This document shows, in pieces, positions 52,772-61,083 of a stretch of 64,000 nucleotides of DNA; position 1 is the stretch's first letter; each line of letters opens with the position of its first letter. The DNA is from Teredinibacter turnerae T7901. Lineage in GTDB: Bacteria; Pseudomonadota; Gammaproteobacteria; Pseudomonadales; Cellvibrionaceae. The stretch spans positions 2,092,764 through 2,156,763 of the forward strand of contig NC_012997.1 of assembly GCF_000023025.1 (NCBI RefSeq). Reading direction: 5' to 3'. The translations under genes and the position numbers were made by a program. The notes under the pieces were generated by a model, which made no database searches, was not told the origin of the DNA, and saw nothing but the letters and a program-made list of their open reading frames with translations.

Positions 52772-54218
52772 AGCCAACTTCCCCTGAATACGCGGTGGTG
52801 TGGAGGTCTGGGAGGTGTTCACCGTTGGCCTCGAGCCAGGCTTTGCGCAATAAATTCATCGCGATGGTAAGCCGGTAGCCCGCTGATGCACGCACGTCAG
52901 AAAGGGGTTCCAATGTGTCGGCGAGGTTCTGGAGCGCGTTCGCCAGCGCGTTTTCGTTATCCATTGTCTGATCAATCAACGCAGCTTCTGCGGATTTTAC
53001 CCGCAGAGGCGTAGCCGCCACGCCGCCGTACGCAATACGCGCTTCTTTGAATACACCATTTTCGATGTGAAATCGAAACGCTCCCATCACCGCAGAAATA
53101 TCGTCTTCATAGCGTTTACTGACTTTATAAAAGCGATGAAAGTGGGTGAGTGCGGCGACCGGTATTCTGACACTTACCAGTAGTTCATTCTTAGCTAGCT
53201 GTGTTTGTTTATAGCCAAGATAGAATTCGTCCAGCGGCAAGGTCCTGCGTTGATAGGCGGCATTATTGAGTTCAATAGTCGCATCCATCGCAAGTAATAT
53301 GGGCGGTGTGTCAGCGATTGGGGAGGCGTTGGCAATATTGCCGCCCAGGGTTCCGCGATTGCGAATTTGCGGAGAAGCCAGCCGTGGCATAAATGCCGTG
53401 AGTGCCGGGAATACAGACGAACAACGTTCGGCCAACTGGGTATAGCTCAACCCTGCGCCAAGTACGAGTTTTTTATCGGTGAGGTCAAAAACCCGCAGTT
53501 CGCGTATCTGGGTAACGTCGATAAGTTGTGGAATATCGCGGTAGTGCTGTGTCACTTCAAGCATAAGATCCGTTCCGCCAGCGATGGCTCGCGCTGCAGG
53601 AAAGGCGCTTTTTAACTCGCTCCACTCAGCAAGCGTCTGTGGCGCGTAGTAGGGTGTATCGTCCAGGGCATCGAGGTTTTCTAGCCAGTGTCGGACTTCG
53701 CTGTTGTGCAGTTGAGGCGCCGGTGATTGGCAAGCGGCCATGCCGGCATCCAAAATAGGGCGGTAGCCAGTGCAGCGGCAGAGATTACCTGCAACTGCGC
53801 TACTGACGTCCTCTCGTGTCGGCTGCTGGTGAGTGATGTCGGCATTGGTGAACAACGCATTGTGAAACGCGGTAAGCGACATGACAAAACCGGGCGTACA
53901 AAAGCCGCACTGTGAACCATGGTATTTAACCATCGCGGCCTGTACTGGATGAATCTGCTCTTGCGCTAGATGCTCGACTGTGACCAGATGTTTGCCAGCG
54001 ATTGCGCCCAGCGGGGTAATACAACTGTTGATGGTGTGGTAGTTCACCGTGTCTTTTTCCAATTCGCCAACAAGGCAGGTGCAGGCACCACAGTCACCCG
54101 ATGCGCAGCCTTCTTTGGTGCCGACACTGCGCTTTTGTGTGCGCAGGTAGCTTAAAACAGTGGTCGAAGCATCTTCTAATTCGACAGTAACCAACTCTTG
54201 GTTCAACACAAACTTCAC
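52764..54218 (-). CDS. xdhA: Xanthine dehydrogenase iron-sulfur/FAD subunit
   Basis: A 484-residue XdhA. The N-terminal ferredoxin-like [2Fe-2S] domain has GCASGDCGACTCLVGE, the second [2Fe-2S] domain has QCGFCTPGF and NLCRCTGYRPI, then the FAD domain has AIAGGTDLMLEV and GGNIANASPIADTPP, and a CO dehydrogenase flavoprotein C-terminal domain closes it. GTG start at 54218 with GAGGAA six bases upstream. It leads the 8-kb operon running to puuD. A RutR-type box lies 72-87 bases upstream. Confidence 0.95.
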   Translation of the reverse strand: MKFVLNQELVTVELEDASTTVLSYLRTQKRSVGTKEGCASGDCGACTCLVGELEKDTVNYHTINSCITPLGAIAGKHLVTVEHLAQEQIHPVQAAMVKYHGSQCGFCTPGFVMSLTAFHNALFTNADITHQQPTREDVSSAVAGNLCRCTGYRPILDAGMAACQSPAPQLHNSEVRHWLENLDALDDTPYYAPQTLAEWSELKSAFPAARAIAGGTDLMLEVTQHYRDIPQLIDVTQIRELRVFDLTDKKLVLGAGLSYTQLAERCSSVFPALTAFMPRLASPQIRNRGTLGGNIANASPIADTPPILLAMDATIELNNAAYQRRTLPLDEFYLGYKQTQLAKNELLVSVRIPVAALTHFHRFYKVSKRYEDDISAVMGAFRFHIENGVFKEARIAYGGVAATPLRVKSAEAALIDQTMDNENALANALQNLADTLEPLSDVRASAGYRLTIAMNLLRKAWLEANGEHLPDLHTTAYSGEVGYA

Positions 54219-54270
54219 AGAGGTTCCTCAATCATTCCCGCCACACCTGAACATGAGTCGGGCTAGTGTG

Positions 54271-54286
54271 TTGGCCATTTTGCAAA
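54271..54286. promoter_or_regulatory. Possible degenerate RutR-type half-site upstream of xdhA
   Basis: TTGGCCATTTTGCAAA keeps the left half (one mismatch to TTGACCA) but the right half is poor. It lies three bases from the clearer box at 54290 and between that box and xdhA, so it could be a weak second site or chance. Confidence 0.3.
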
Positions 54287-54289
54287 AAG

Positions 54290-54305
54290 CTGGCCATTCG
54301 GTCAG
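54290..54305. promoter_or_regulatory. RutR-type operator of the xdh operon
   Basis: CTGGCCATTCGGTCAG keeps the palindromic core of the RutR consensus and is 72 bases upstream of the xdhA GTG. It is the obvious control site for the seven-gene xdhA-puuD operon. Confidence 0.65.
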
Positions 54306-54452
54306 GTTCTTGCAAAGGAGTGCTATGGCGCTACTTTTGGGGGCGTCTCTAAGCGGCGACAGTGTGTTTGATTTACTGTTATTTGTGCTTAAAACAGAAC
54401 ATGCTTGAAGAAAATCGGCGATTTGCGTACAGAATCCGCGGCTGACATTTAT

Positions 54453-54468
54453 TTGTCCTAGTGGTCAA
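54453..54468. promoter_or_regulatory. RutR-type operator of the tetR gene
   Basis: TTGTCCTAGTGGTCAA has a perfect right half (TGGTCAA) and a left half with two mismatches. It lies 55 bases before the regulator's ATG, suggesting autoregulation. Confidence 0.6.
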
Positions 54469-54522
54469 ATCTGGTGAAAAGGTGAGTTGGATGCGCACAC
54501 ATTTGGAGTTAAAGGGTCGAGA

Positions 54523-55254
54523 ATGAAAGAAAATGGTTCAGAGCTGTTACAGGGTGCGATCGTCGACGCGAGTGTCGATGCTTCCGCGAACACTACCGTG
54601 GATGCCCGCAAATATAAGCGCGGCAGTATTCGCGACAATAATCTGGAGAAGATATTGGACGCAGCGCATGACGAATTTGTGCTTCAGGGCTATTCGGGAG
54701 CGAGTATTCAAGCTATAGCGGATCGTGCAGGTTTGCCCAAGGCGAATATTCACTATTACTTCAAGCGTAAAACCAATTTATATGTAGCGGTACTGGATAA
54801 TATTCTAAGTTTGTGGAATGACTATTTGGACGAGATTGACGTAGATGACGATCCCGCAGAAGTGTTGGATAACCTTATACGCAGTAAGGTCGCATTTTCC
54901 TACAGCAACCCTAAAGCGTCGAAACTCTTCGCCATGGAGATTATTCAGGGGGCGCCGCACCTAAAGGATTATCTGCGCAACGAGTTACGGCCCTGGGTGC
55001 GCAGTAAAATGAAAGTGTTGGACACTTGGATTGCACAGGGAAAAATGGCAGCCATTGACCCGGTGTATCTGATTTTTTTAATCTGGTCTTCCACCCAGCA
55101 CTACGCCGATTTCGACACCCAGGTGCTTACGGTCATGAACCGCGCCGAATACGAACAGGAAATGATAGACGATATTGCCAGCTTTCTCAGTGGTGTGATT
55201 TTGCGCGGAATCGGTCTCGAGCCGCCTGCGCGCAAAGAGCGAAAAATTAATTAA
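54523..55254 (+). CDS. RutR-like TetR-family regulator of purine catabolism
   Basis: A 243-residue TetR protein. The N-terminal HTH is at about 40-80 (GYSGASIQAIADRAGLPKANIHYYFKRK). The C-terminal domain has LFAMEIIQGAPHLKDYL and AIDPVYLIFLIWSSTQHYADF, nearly superimposable on E. coli RutR (LFCMEMLAGAP; PQHLIFMIWASTQHYADF). The ATG at 54523, after AAAGGG, is chosen over a TTG at 54487. RutR binds TTGACCA-NN-TGGTCAA, and such boxes lie before this gene, xdhA, the TonB receptor, the phosphoribosyltransferase and a permease. E. coli RutR responds to uracil; here a purine or urate-type effector is more plausible (inference). It is followed 18 bases later by the 8-oxoguanine deaminase gene. Confidence 0.9.
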   Translation: MKENGSELLQGAIVDASVDASANTTVDARKYKRGSIRDNNLEKILDAAHDEFVLQGYSGASIQAIADRAGLPKANIHYYFKRKTNLYVAVLDNILSLWNDYLDEIDVDDDPAEVLDNLIRSKVAFSYSNPKASKLFAMEIIQGAPHLKDYLRNELRPWVRSKMKVLDTWIAQGKMAAIDPVYLIFLIWSSTQHYADFDTQVLTVMNRAEYEQEMIDDIASFLSGVILRGIGLEPPARKERKIN

Positions 55255-55272
55255 CAGGCTTAGCAAGTAGTT

Positions 55273-56622
55273 ATGACGATCTGGATAAAAGACCCGATCG
55301 CTGTTTGGACGGGCAACGATAAAGACGCAAGGGGAGGCGTTGTTGTTTCTGGAGACACGATTGTAGAACTGATACCCGCTGGTAAGCAGCCCCAGCAAGC
55401 GTACGATGAAATTTTCGATGCGCGAACCCTGGTTCTGGTTCCCGGGCTGGTCAATTGCCATCATCACTTTTACCAAACCCTTACGAGGGCCTTTCCGGCT
55501 GCACTGAACAAAGAGTTGTTTAGCTGGCTGCGCGCGCTCTATCCGGTGTGGGCTGGGCTCGACGAGGCTGCGGTGACCGTTTCGACGAGGCTGGCCTTGG
55601 CCGAGCTGATGCTCTCGGGTTGTACACTGGTGTCCGACCACCATTATTTGTTTAACCAGCATATTCAAACCGCGATAGACATCCAGATAGCGGAATGTGA
55701 ACGCGCAGGTATGCGCGCCGTGCTTACTCGTGGCTCTATGAGTTTGGGAAAATCTGCCGGGGGGCTTCCACCGGATACGGTAGTGCAAACCGACACCGAT
55801 ATTCTTAACGAAAGTGAACGGCTGTTGTGCAAGGTTCGTGATCGGGGGAATACTATGATTCAGGTCGCGCTGGCCCCATGTTCGCCTTTTTCAGTTACTC
55901 CGGAGTTGATGGAGTCCAGTGCGGCACTGGCTCGTTCCTATGGGGCCTTGCTGCACACACATTTGGCGGAAACCGAGGACGAAAACGATTTTTGTATCAA
56001 ACGATTTGGTCTGCGCCCGGTCGATTATCTCGAAAAAGTTGGCTGGTTGGCTGGTGATGTGTGGCTTGCGCACGGAATATTTTTTAACGAAAACGAAATT
56101 CAGCGGCTTGGGCGTGCGGGCATTGGGGTTAGCCACTGCCCCAGCTCCAATATGGTCCTGGCGTCAGGTATCTGTGAGGTTAACGCGCTGGAAGCGGCGG
56201 GTGTTGCGGTAGGCTTGGGTGTTGACGGCTCGGCTTCCAATGACGGCTCCAACATGATTCAGGAGGTGCGACAAGGTTTTCTGTTGCAGCGATTAAAATA
56301 TGGAGCGGCGGCAGTGACACACGAGGATGCATTGCGTTGGGCGACAATTGGCGGTGCCCGTGTGGTGGGGCAGGATCAGAGCACTGGGAGTATCGAGGTG
56401 GGCAAAAAAGCAGACTTGGCTCTGTTTGCTTTGGATGACCTTCGTTTTTCCGGTGCGGGAGATGCGTTGGCTGCGTTGGTTTTGTGTGGCGCGCACCAGG
56501 TTTCGCACTTAATGGTAAATGGTGATTGGCGAGTACGTAACGGCGAAATTCCCGGCCTCGATATCCACCGCTTGCGTGCAGAGCATCAACAAGCGGCGGA
56601 TCGCCTCGCCGCGCGAGCTTGA
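55273..56622 (+). CDS. 8-oxoguanine deaminase (AtzB/TrzN-like amidohydrolase)
   Basis: A 449-residue amidohydrolase of the 8-oxoguanine deaminase/ATZ-TRZ group, deaminating 8-oxoguanine to urate. Metal and substrate motifs: GLVNCHHHFYQTLTRAFP, HTHLAETEDEN, WLAHGIFFNENEI, SHCPSSNMVLASG and LGVDGSASND. It probably forms an operon with the upstream tetR (18-base gap). Hydroxyatrazine-type hydrolases share this pattern, but the purine context and the RAFP/SASND motifs favour oxidised guanine. Confidence 0.82.
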   Translation: MTIWIKDPIAVWTGNDKDARGGVVVSGDTIVELIPAGKQPQQAYDEIFDARTLVLVPGLVNCHHHFYQTLTRAFPAALNKELFSWLRALYPVWAGLDEAAVTVSTRLALAELMLSGCTLVSDHHYLFNQHIQTAIDIQIAECERAGMRAVLTRGSMSLGKSAGGLPPDTVVQTDTDILNESERLLCKVRDRGNTMIQVALAPCSPFSVTPELMESSAALARSYGALLHTHLAETEDENDFCIKRFGLRPVDYLEKVGWLAGDVWLAHGIFFNENEIQRLGRAGIGVSHCPSSNMVLASGICEVNALEAAGVAVGLGVDGSASNDGSNMIQEVRQGFLLQRLKYGAAAVTHEDALRWATIGGARVVGQDQSTGSIEVGKKADLALFALDDLRFSGAGDALAALVLCGAHQVSHLMVNGDWRVRNGEIPGLDIHRLRAEHQQAADRLAARA

Positions 56623-56644
56623 ACGTTGAATCGACGGCGACGTT

Positions 56645-57706
56645 CTACGGTTTGGGCGTCGCCACCTTGTATTTATCCCAATCGGTGACCAGCGCGTTCA
56701 CGACCTGACTGCCGACGCGATAGGCGGTTTCCAATGCGGGCTTGCCATCGTCTGGATAGTCGGCGGTAATGCTCCAGCTGGTCGCCTTATCTGCTGGTGG
56801 CATGGAGTAGTTGCTGACGGTGCGCAGGACCATAACGCGATCTGTGTCGACTAAGCCTGTCCGTGCGAGGCGATGTAGCGCAGTCATCGTGCCGCTGTCT
56901 TCCATATTGGTCGTCATAAAATTCGCTTTGCCGTTGGTGTACAGTTTCATCCAGTCATTAGCCCACTTATTGAGGTGGCGGCCGTGCCAGTAGGTGCTGG
57001 AACTCAGTGTATCGCCAACAGTAACGAAGGGTTCGCGTTTCGCGTTTGGATAGGTGCTGTATTGCTCGCGAAATTCTTTTACCGCTTTAGTGGACTGCAG
57101 CGGTGTATTTTTTGTGAGTTGATACGCCCACTGAGTCAGCTCCGGGTTAAGTGTGAAAGCGATGGTGTTGAGGGTCCAGCCGGTGTAAATATCCTTGGGT
57201 GTTTCTGCCGGTTTCTTCGCGCCGAGTGGAATTAGGCCGTAAGGCCAGTCCTCGGGCATTTCCCGCGCATCCAGCTCATAGACCAGGTCGCCATCCACAA
57301 CATAGTTGGCCCAGGCCGCCGAGCCGAGCGAAATGTCTTCCGGGTCGCCTCCAGCAATACCGGCGACTAGCCAGTAGGCTTGACTTAAGTCGAATCGTGG
57401 GTCCAAGCCTAACGCCATGATCGATGCGGTCGCGTTGGGAATACCTCCGCCCACACAAATGCCCAGTACACCATCCGCGTTCATCCGCAGAGCGTGCTCG
57501 CCCAGAGGAAAAGGCAACTCTTTATCCAGCTTGCTGCGTTCGACCCAAAACTGAAATTCGCCGGGATTGTCTCCGGTGACTTCACCGTTTTCAAACATGG
57601 TCACAACTACGACTTTTACCGCAATTTTTTCCACCGCTGGCACCTCTGCATTGACGGCGATACTCAAGAATGCTGCGACACATAGCAGCACGCGTTTATA
57701 CATCAT
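56645..57706 (-). CDS. Exported purine nucleoside permease (NUP) family protein, copy 2
   Basis: A 353-residue paralogue of the protein at 15170. The chosen ATG (57706) opens MMYKRVLLCVAAFLSIAVNAE, a clean signal peptide; an in-frame start 20 codons earlier would hide it. No other membrane segments. It shares IMALGLDPRFD, YWLVAGIAGGDPEDISLGSAAW, SSTYWHGRHLNKWANDW and TNMEDSGTMTAL with copy 1, the same phosphorylase-like pattern. It follows the phosphoribosyltransferase gene by 16 bases, suggesting a two-gene operon under the RutR-type box at 58377. Confidence 0.8.
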   Translation of the reverse strand: MMYKRVLLCVAAFLSIAVNAEVPAVEKIAVKVVVVTMFENGEVTGDNPGEFQFWVERSKLDKELPFPLGEHALRMNADGVLGICVGGGIPNATASIMALGLDPRFDLSQAYWLVAGIAGGDPEDISLGSAAWANYVVDGDLVYELDAREMPEDWPYGLIPLGAKKPAETPKDIYTGWTLNTIAFTLNPELTQWAYQLTKNTPLQSTKAVKEFREQYSTYPNAKREPFVTVGDTLSSSTYWHGRHLNKWANDWMKLYTNGKANFMTTNMEDSGTMTALHRLARTGLVDTDRVMVLRTVSNYSMPPADKATSWSITADYPDDGKPALETAYRVGSQVVNALVTDWDKYKVATPKP

Positions 57707-57722
57707 TCTAGTTTCTCGTTTA

Positions 57723-58298
57723 TCAGGAGTCGGACGAGGAGGGCGTGCGCGACAGAGTGTCCGCAATTTCGCTGCCTTTACCCTGGAGAATTTCCTCCTC
57801 GGTTAAGCCACAGAGTTCATGCGGAAAGACCAGCCACTGGTCGGTAGCACGCACGTAGAAATCGGGAGTGATGTTGGTGACATTCCTGGAGGGTTTGTAC
57901 CAAGGGCACGCAATTTTTATCGTGTGTGGCGTATTGCGGCGGCATTTGGCTTTGATGGTGTCGAGTATGGCTGCAATAGAACGGCCCGAATCGAATACAT
58001 CGTCGACAATTAAGAGCTCCTGCTCAGCTTCAACGTTCTTTATTACGTAGTCCATTCCGTGTACCCGGATATGTTTATCCTGTTGATCTATTCCCGTGTA
58101 CGAGGACGTACGAATCGCAATGTGGTCGGTGGAAACGCCTTTGTACTCGAGGTACTCCTGTACCGCGATACCGACTGGAGAGCCGCCTCGCCAGACGCCG
58201 ATGATAAAGTGCGGTCGAAAGCCGCGGACGAAAATTTGCTCGGCAAGTTTAAATGAGTCCAACAGTAGTTCGTTGGCGGTGATGAATCGTTTTTCCAT
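57723..58298 (-). CDS. Purine phosphoribosyltransferase (hypoxanthine/xanthine-type)
   Basis: A 191-residue type I PRTase with the PRPP loop LLIVDDVFDSGRSI at about 94-107 and an N-terminal FIIGVWRGGSPVGI (PPi loop). The base-binding hood region ends WLVFPHELCGLTEEE, like the xanthine/hypoxanthine PRTases where the equivalent is FPWE. It would salvage hypoxanthine, xanthine or guanine to nucleotides. GAGGAA precedes the ATG and a perfect RutR-type palindrome lies 79 bases upstream. The short serine-rich tail is unusual. Confidence 0.85.
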   Translation of the reverse strand: MEKRFITANELLLDSFKLAEQIFVRGFRPHFIIGVWRGGSPVGIAVQEYLEYKGVSTDHIAIRTSSYTGIDQQDKHIRVHGMDYVIKNVEAEQELLIVDDVFDSGRSIAAILDTIKAKCRRNTPHTIKIACPWYKPSRNVTNITPDFYVRATDQWLVFPHELCGLTEEEILQGKGSEIADTLSRTPSSSDS

Positions 58299-58376
58299 CG
58301 AGTTCCTCGTATAGGCAATTCGCCCCAGAGGTACAGCTGGGGCGAGAGTGGTTCGTATGCAAGCATTATACTCAAG

Positions 58377-58392
58377 CTGACCATTTGGTCAG
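58377..58392. promoter_or_regulatory. RutR-type operator, perfect palindrome
   Basis: CTGACCATTTGGTCAG is a near-exact RutR consensus and perfectly symmetric. It lies 79 bases upstream of the phosphoribosyltransferase ATG (minus strand) and 330 bases from the permease start (plus strand). Confidence 0.75.
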
Positions 58393-58721
58393 AAAAACAT
58401 GTGTTCAGTGGTGTCTGGCGCTCGGCTGCACGCTCCCCGAGCGCTTGCGTTGGTAGATTTCAAGCGAAATTTCAGCAAACAGCGTTGATTATATTCCAGC
58501 GTCTGTGCACACATTTGACGCTTTATTTGTTATTCGCACCGTTTTAATAGTGTATCAGAGGCTCTAGTCTTGCCAAGTCCGGTCTGTTTTTAAACAAATG
58601 TAAGCCGCGGCAGACGGTTTGCGCGAGGCGCGGCGGTTTTGTCTGCATCAAACAAAAAGCTGACCATTTGGTTTAGTATTTGCTAAGCACAATTTATTAA
58701 TAAACGAGAGACGACGAATTA
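58393..58721. promoter_or_regulatory. Upstream region of the permease gene with a second RutR-type box and a hairpin
   Basis: CTGACCATTTGGTTTA at 58660-58675 keeps the left half and spacer of the RutR box and is 46 bases before the permease ATG. An eight-pair GC hairpin (GCGCTCGG at 58418-58425 with CCGAGCGC at 58437-58444) lacks a T-run. I could not fit a purine riboswitch to this leader. Confidence 0.5.
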
Positions 58722-60017
58722 ATGAAGAGCCTTGCCCAATATTTTGAATTCAGCAAAGCGGGAACCAATTTTAAAACGGAAACCCTTGCTGGGGTGACCA
58801 CCTTCTTGGCAATGGCCTATATCACTATAGTCAACCCGGTAATTTTATCTGATGCCGGAATGGATTTTGGCGCGGTGTTTGTCGCGACCTGCCTGGCCGC
58901 AGCTTTTGGCTCCATCGCTATGGGATTGCTGGGTAATTACCCCATCGCCCAGGCACCGGGTATGGGGCAAAATGCTTTTTTTACCTACGGTGTCGTGTTA
59001 GGTATGGGGCACCCGTGGCCAGTCGCGTTGGGCGCGGTGTTTTTCTCCGGTGTTATCTTCCTGATTCTTAGCGCCTTGCCTGTGCGCGAGTGGTTGATCA
59101 ACTCTATTCCGAGAAATCTGAAGTTAGGTATATCCGGCGGTATTGGTTTGTTTCTCGGTATTATCGCCCTGGAAAACGCGAAAATCGTGGTAGATAGTCC
59201 TGCTACGTTGGTGAAACTCGGTGATCTAAGCCAGTGGGAACCGCTGTTGTGTTTGGCTGGGTTCGCAATTATTACGGCACTGGCCTATCGCAAGCTCATG
59301 GGCGCGGTCGTTATTGGTATGTTGAGCGTCACTGTTATTGGCTGGATTACGGGTATCGCAGAGTTTAAAGGCGTAATGAGTTTACCTCCTTCGCCTGCGC
59401 CGGTGTTGTTCAAGCTTGATTTCGCGGGCGCATTGGAAGTTGGCATGGTAACGGTGATCATAACCATGTTAATTGTTGATGTGTTCGATACCGCAGGAAC
59501 GATGGTCGGTGTTGCAAATCGCGCAGGTTTAATTCAGAAAGACGGTTCCTTGCCTCGCCTCGGTAAGGCGCTCTTGTCGGACTCTGGAGCGACAACCTTT
59601 GGTGCGCTAATGGGTACATCGTCGACCACCAGTTACATCGAGAGCGCTGCTGGCGTGGAGGCGGGGGGCCGTACGGGATTCACTGCGGTAGTAACCGGCA
59701 TAATTTTTCTGCTTTGCTTGTTCTTCTCGCCGATCGCGCAAAGTGTGCCTGCATATGCCACCGCAGCGGCGCTATTGTTTGTTGCCTGTTTGATGACTCG
59801 AAGCCTGGCTGATCTCAATTGGGACGACCACACCGAAAGCGCGCCTGCGATTATTGCCGCTATCGCTATGCCGTTGGGCTACTCCATTGCCGATGGTATT
59901 GGTTTGGGATTTATCTCGTACGCAGTCATTAAGGTGTTAAGTGGACGAATTACCCAATGTCCGCCAGTAGTTTTTGTTGTTGCCGGTATTTTCGCACTGA
60001 AATTTTTTTTCCTTTAG
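58722..60017 (+). CDS. AzgA/GhxP-type guanine-hypoxanthine permease
   Basis: A 431-residue polytopic symporter of the AzgA-like NCS2 branch (PbuG/GhxP): FKTETLAGVTTFLAMAYITIVNP, YPIAQAPGMGQNAFFTYGV, DVFDTAGTMVGVANRAGL and the closing-domain motif ALMGTSSTTSYIESAAGVEAGGRTGFTAV. These are diagnostic for adenine or guanine/hypoxanthine importers in the inner membrane. A RutR-type box is 46 bases upstream and a terminator follows. It complements the xanthine/urate-type permease at 2725. Confidence 0.92.
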   Translation: MKSLAQYFEFSKAGTNFKTETLAGVTTFLAMAYITIVNPVILSDAGMDFGAVFVATCLAAAFGSIAMGLLGNYPIAQAPGMGQNAFFTYGVVLGMGHPWPVALGAVFFSGVIFLILSALPVREWLINSIPRNLKLGISGGIGLFLGIIALENAKIVVDSPATLVKLGDLSQWEPLLCLAGFAIITALAYRKLMGAVVIGMLSVTVIGWITGIAEFKGVMSLPPSPAPVLFKLDFAGALEVGMVTVIITMLIVDVFDTAGTMVGVANRAGLIQKDGSLPRLGKALLSDSGATTFGALMGTSSTTSYIESAAGVEAGGRTGFTAVVTGIIFLLCLFFSPIAQSVPAYATAAALLFVACLMTRSLADLNWDDHTESAPAIIAAIAMPLGYSIADGIGLGFISYAVIKVLSGRITQCPPVVFVVAGIFALKFFFL

Positions 60018-60047
60018 TTCACTCTTAGATCTCCTCCTAAGTATTTT

Positions 60048-60080
60048 CGCCCGTCCACAGTTGTAGATGGGCGTTTTTTT
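60048..60080 (+). terminator. Rho-independent terminator after the guanine-hypoxanthine permease
   Basis: An eight-pair stem (CGCCCGTC with GATGGGCG, one G-T pair, ten-base loop) is followed by seven T residues at 60074-60080. It closes the second purine block. Confidence 0.88.
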
Positions 60081-60208
60081 GATTCCTCGCAGAGCCGTGC
60101 GGCGCGCCAACTATTTGACCAACTATTTTGCAGGGCGATTTCCCGAGTTGTTTCGACGTGCGACCTAAACGAGCGGTCTGAATTACTTGTGAAACAAGGT
60201 ATGTTTAC

Positions 60209-61075
60209 ATGCGACAACTCTCTATTCTCATTTTTTCGTTGTTTTGTTTTAACAGTGTTAGCGCAAACGCTGGCGAAGCCGCTATTGTGAAACTCGACCA
60301 GAATCTCTTTGTCGTGGAGGGAGGCGGAGGGAAGGGTTCGAACGTTGGTGTACTAATCACCGATTCGGGCATGGTATTAGTCGACTCAATGGTTGCAGAG
60401 TCCAAAGAGTATTTGCTTACTCAGTTAAAGTCGATTTCCTCTAAGCCCGTGCGATATCTGCTGGCGACACACGATCATTTTGACCATATTGGCAACGCAC
60501 CACATTTTTTAGGGGAGGGGGCTAGCCTGGTTGGTGGTTCACGTTTCGAGCCGGATTCTCAGCTTGAATTTCTTAGTGTGAAAGGTGTGTTTGGGTTAGA
60601 GTTTGCTGACGCTGAAGTTAAAGGCTATACGATCAATTCACATTCCCCCAGTGATGTTCTCTATTATCTTCCAAAGCAGAACGTTATCTTCTTGGGGGAT
60701 GTTTATACCGATGGCTGGTATCCCTCTTTCTTCTCTGGCGGTATTGGCGGGCAGGTGCAGGCAATTGAGTTGGCCCTGGCGGTGGGAGATGCAAAAACAC
60801 GGTTTGTTCCGGGCCACGGGCAAGTGGCGGGCGCACAACAGTTGCGCCAATATCTGGAACATACCATGCACTGGGCCAAGCGCATTATGCAGCTGCACGC
60901 GAGGGGAGAGTCGCCGCAGCAAATGCTGGGCGATGCTGAGTTGGTTTCCATAAAGGCATCGTTCGCAAACGACAGAACCAATATGACTTTTTTTGATGAG
61001 CGCTTTGTGTATTTGGTCAAGCACACTATCGAAGCGGAAGAGGCGCTTCGCAACGCGGCTGAGGCGAGTGATTAA
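60209..61075 (+). CDS. Exported metallo-beta-lactamase-fold hydrolase
   Basis: A 288-residue MBL-fold protein with a signal peptide (MRQLSILIFSLFCFNSVSANA). Metal ligands: THDHFDHIG, the GDVYTDG Asp, and the His in FVPGHGQ. The block NLFVVEGGGGKGSNVGVLITDSGMVLVDSM is the usual opening strand pair. Similar periplasmic proteins (quinoprotein relay or SoxH-like) are of uncertain function. No operator box links it to the purine regulon. Confidence 0.85.
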   Translation: MRQLSILIFSLFCFNSVSANAGEAAIVKLDQNLFVVEGGGGKGSNVGVLITDSGMVLVDSMVAESKEYLLTQLKSISSKPVRYLLATHDHFDHIGNAPHFLGEGASLVGGSRFEPDSQLEFLSVKGVFGLEFADAEVKGYTINSHSPSDVLYYLPKQNVIFLGDVYTDGWYPSFFSGGIGGQVQAIELALAVGDAKTRFVPGHGQVAGAQQLRQYLEHTMHWAKRIMQLHARGESPQQMLGDAELVSIKASFANDRTNMTFFDERFVYLVKHTIEAEEALRNAAEASD

Positions 61076-61083
61076 CGGCTAGT

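Noticed and set aside
58393-58721. Possible purine riboswitch ahead of the guanine-hypoxanthine permease
   Set aside because: I could not identify the three-way junction core or conserved loop sequences; only a GC hairpin and a RutR-type half box were found.
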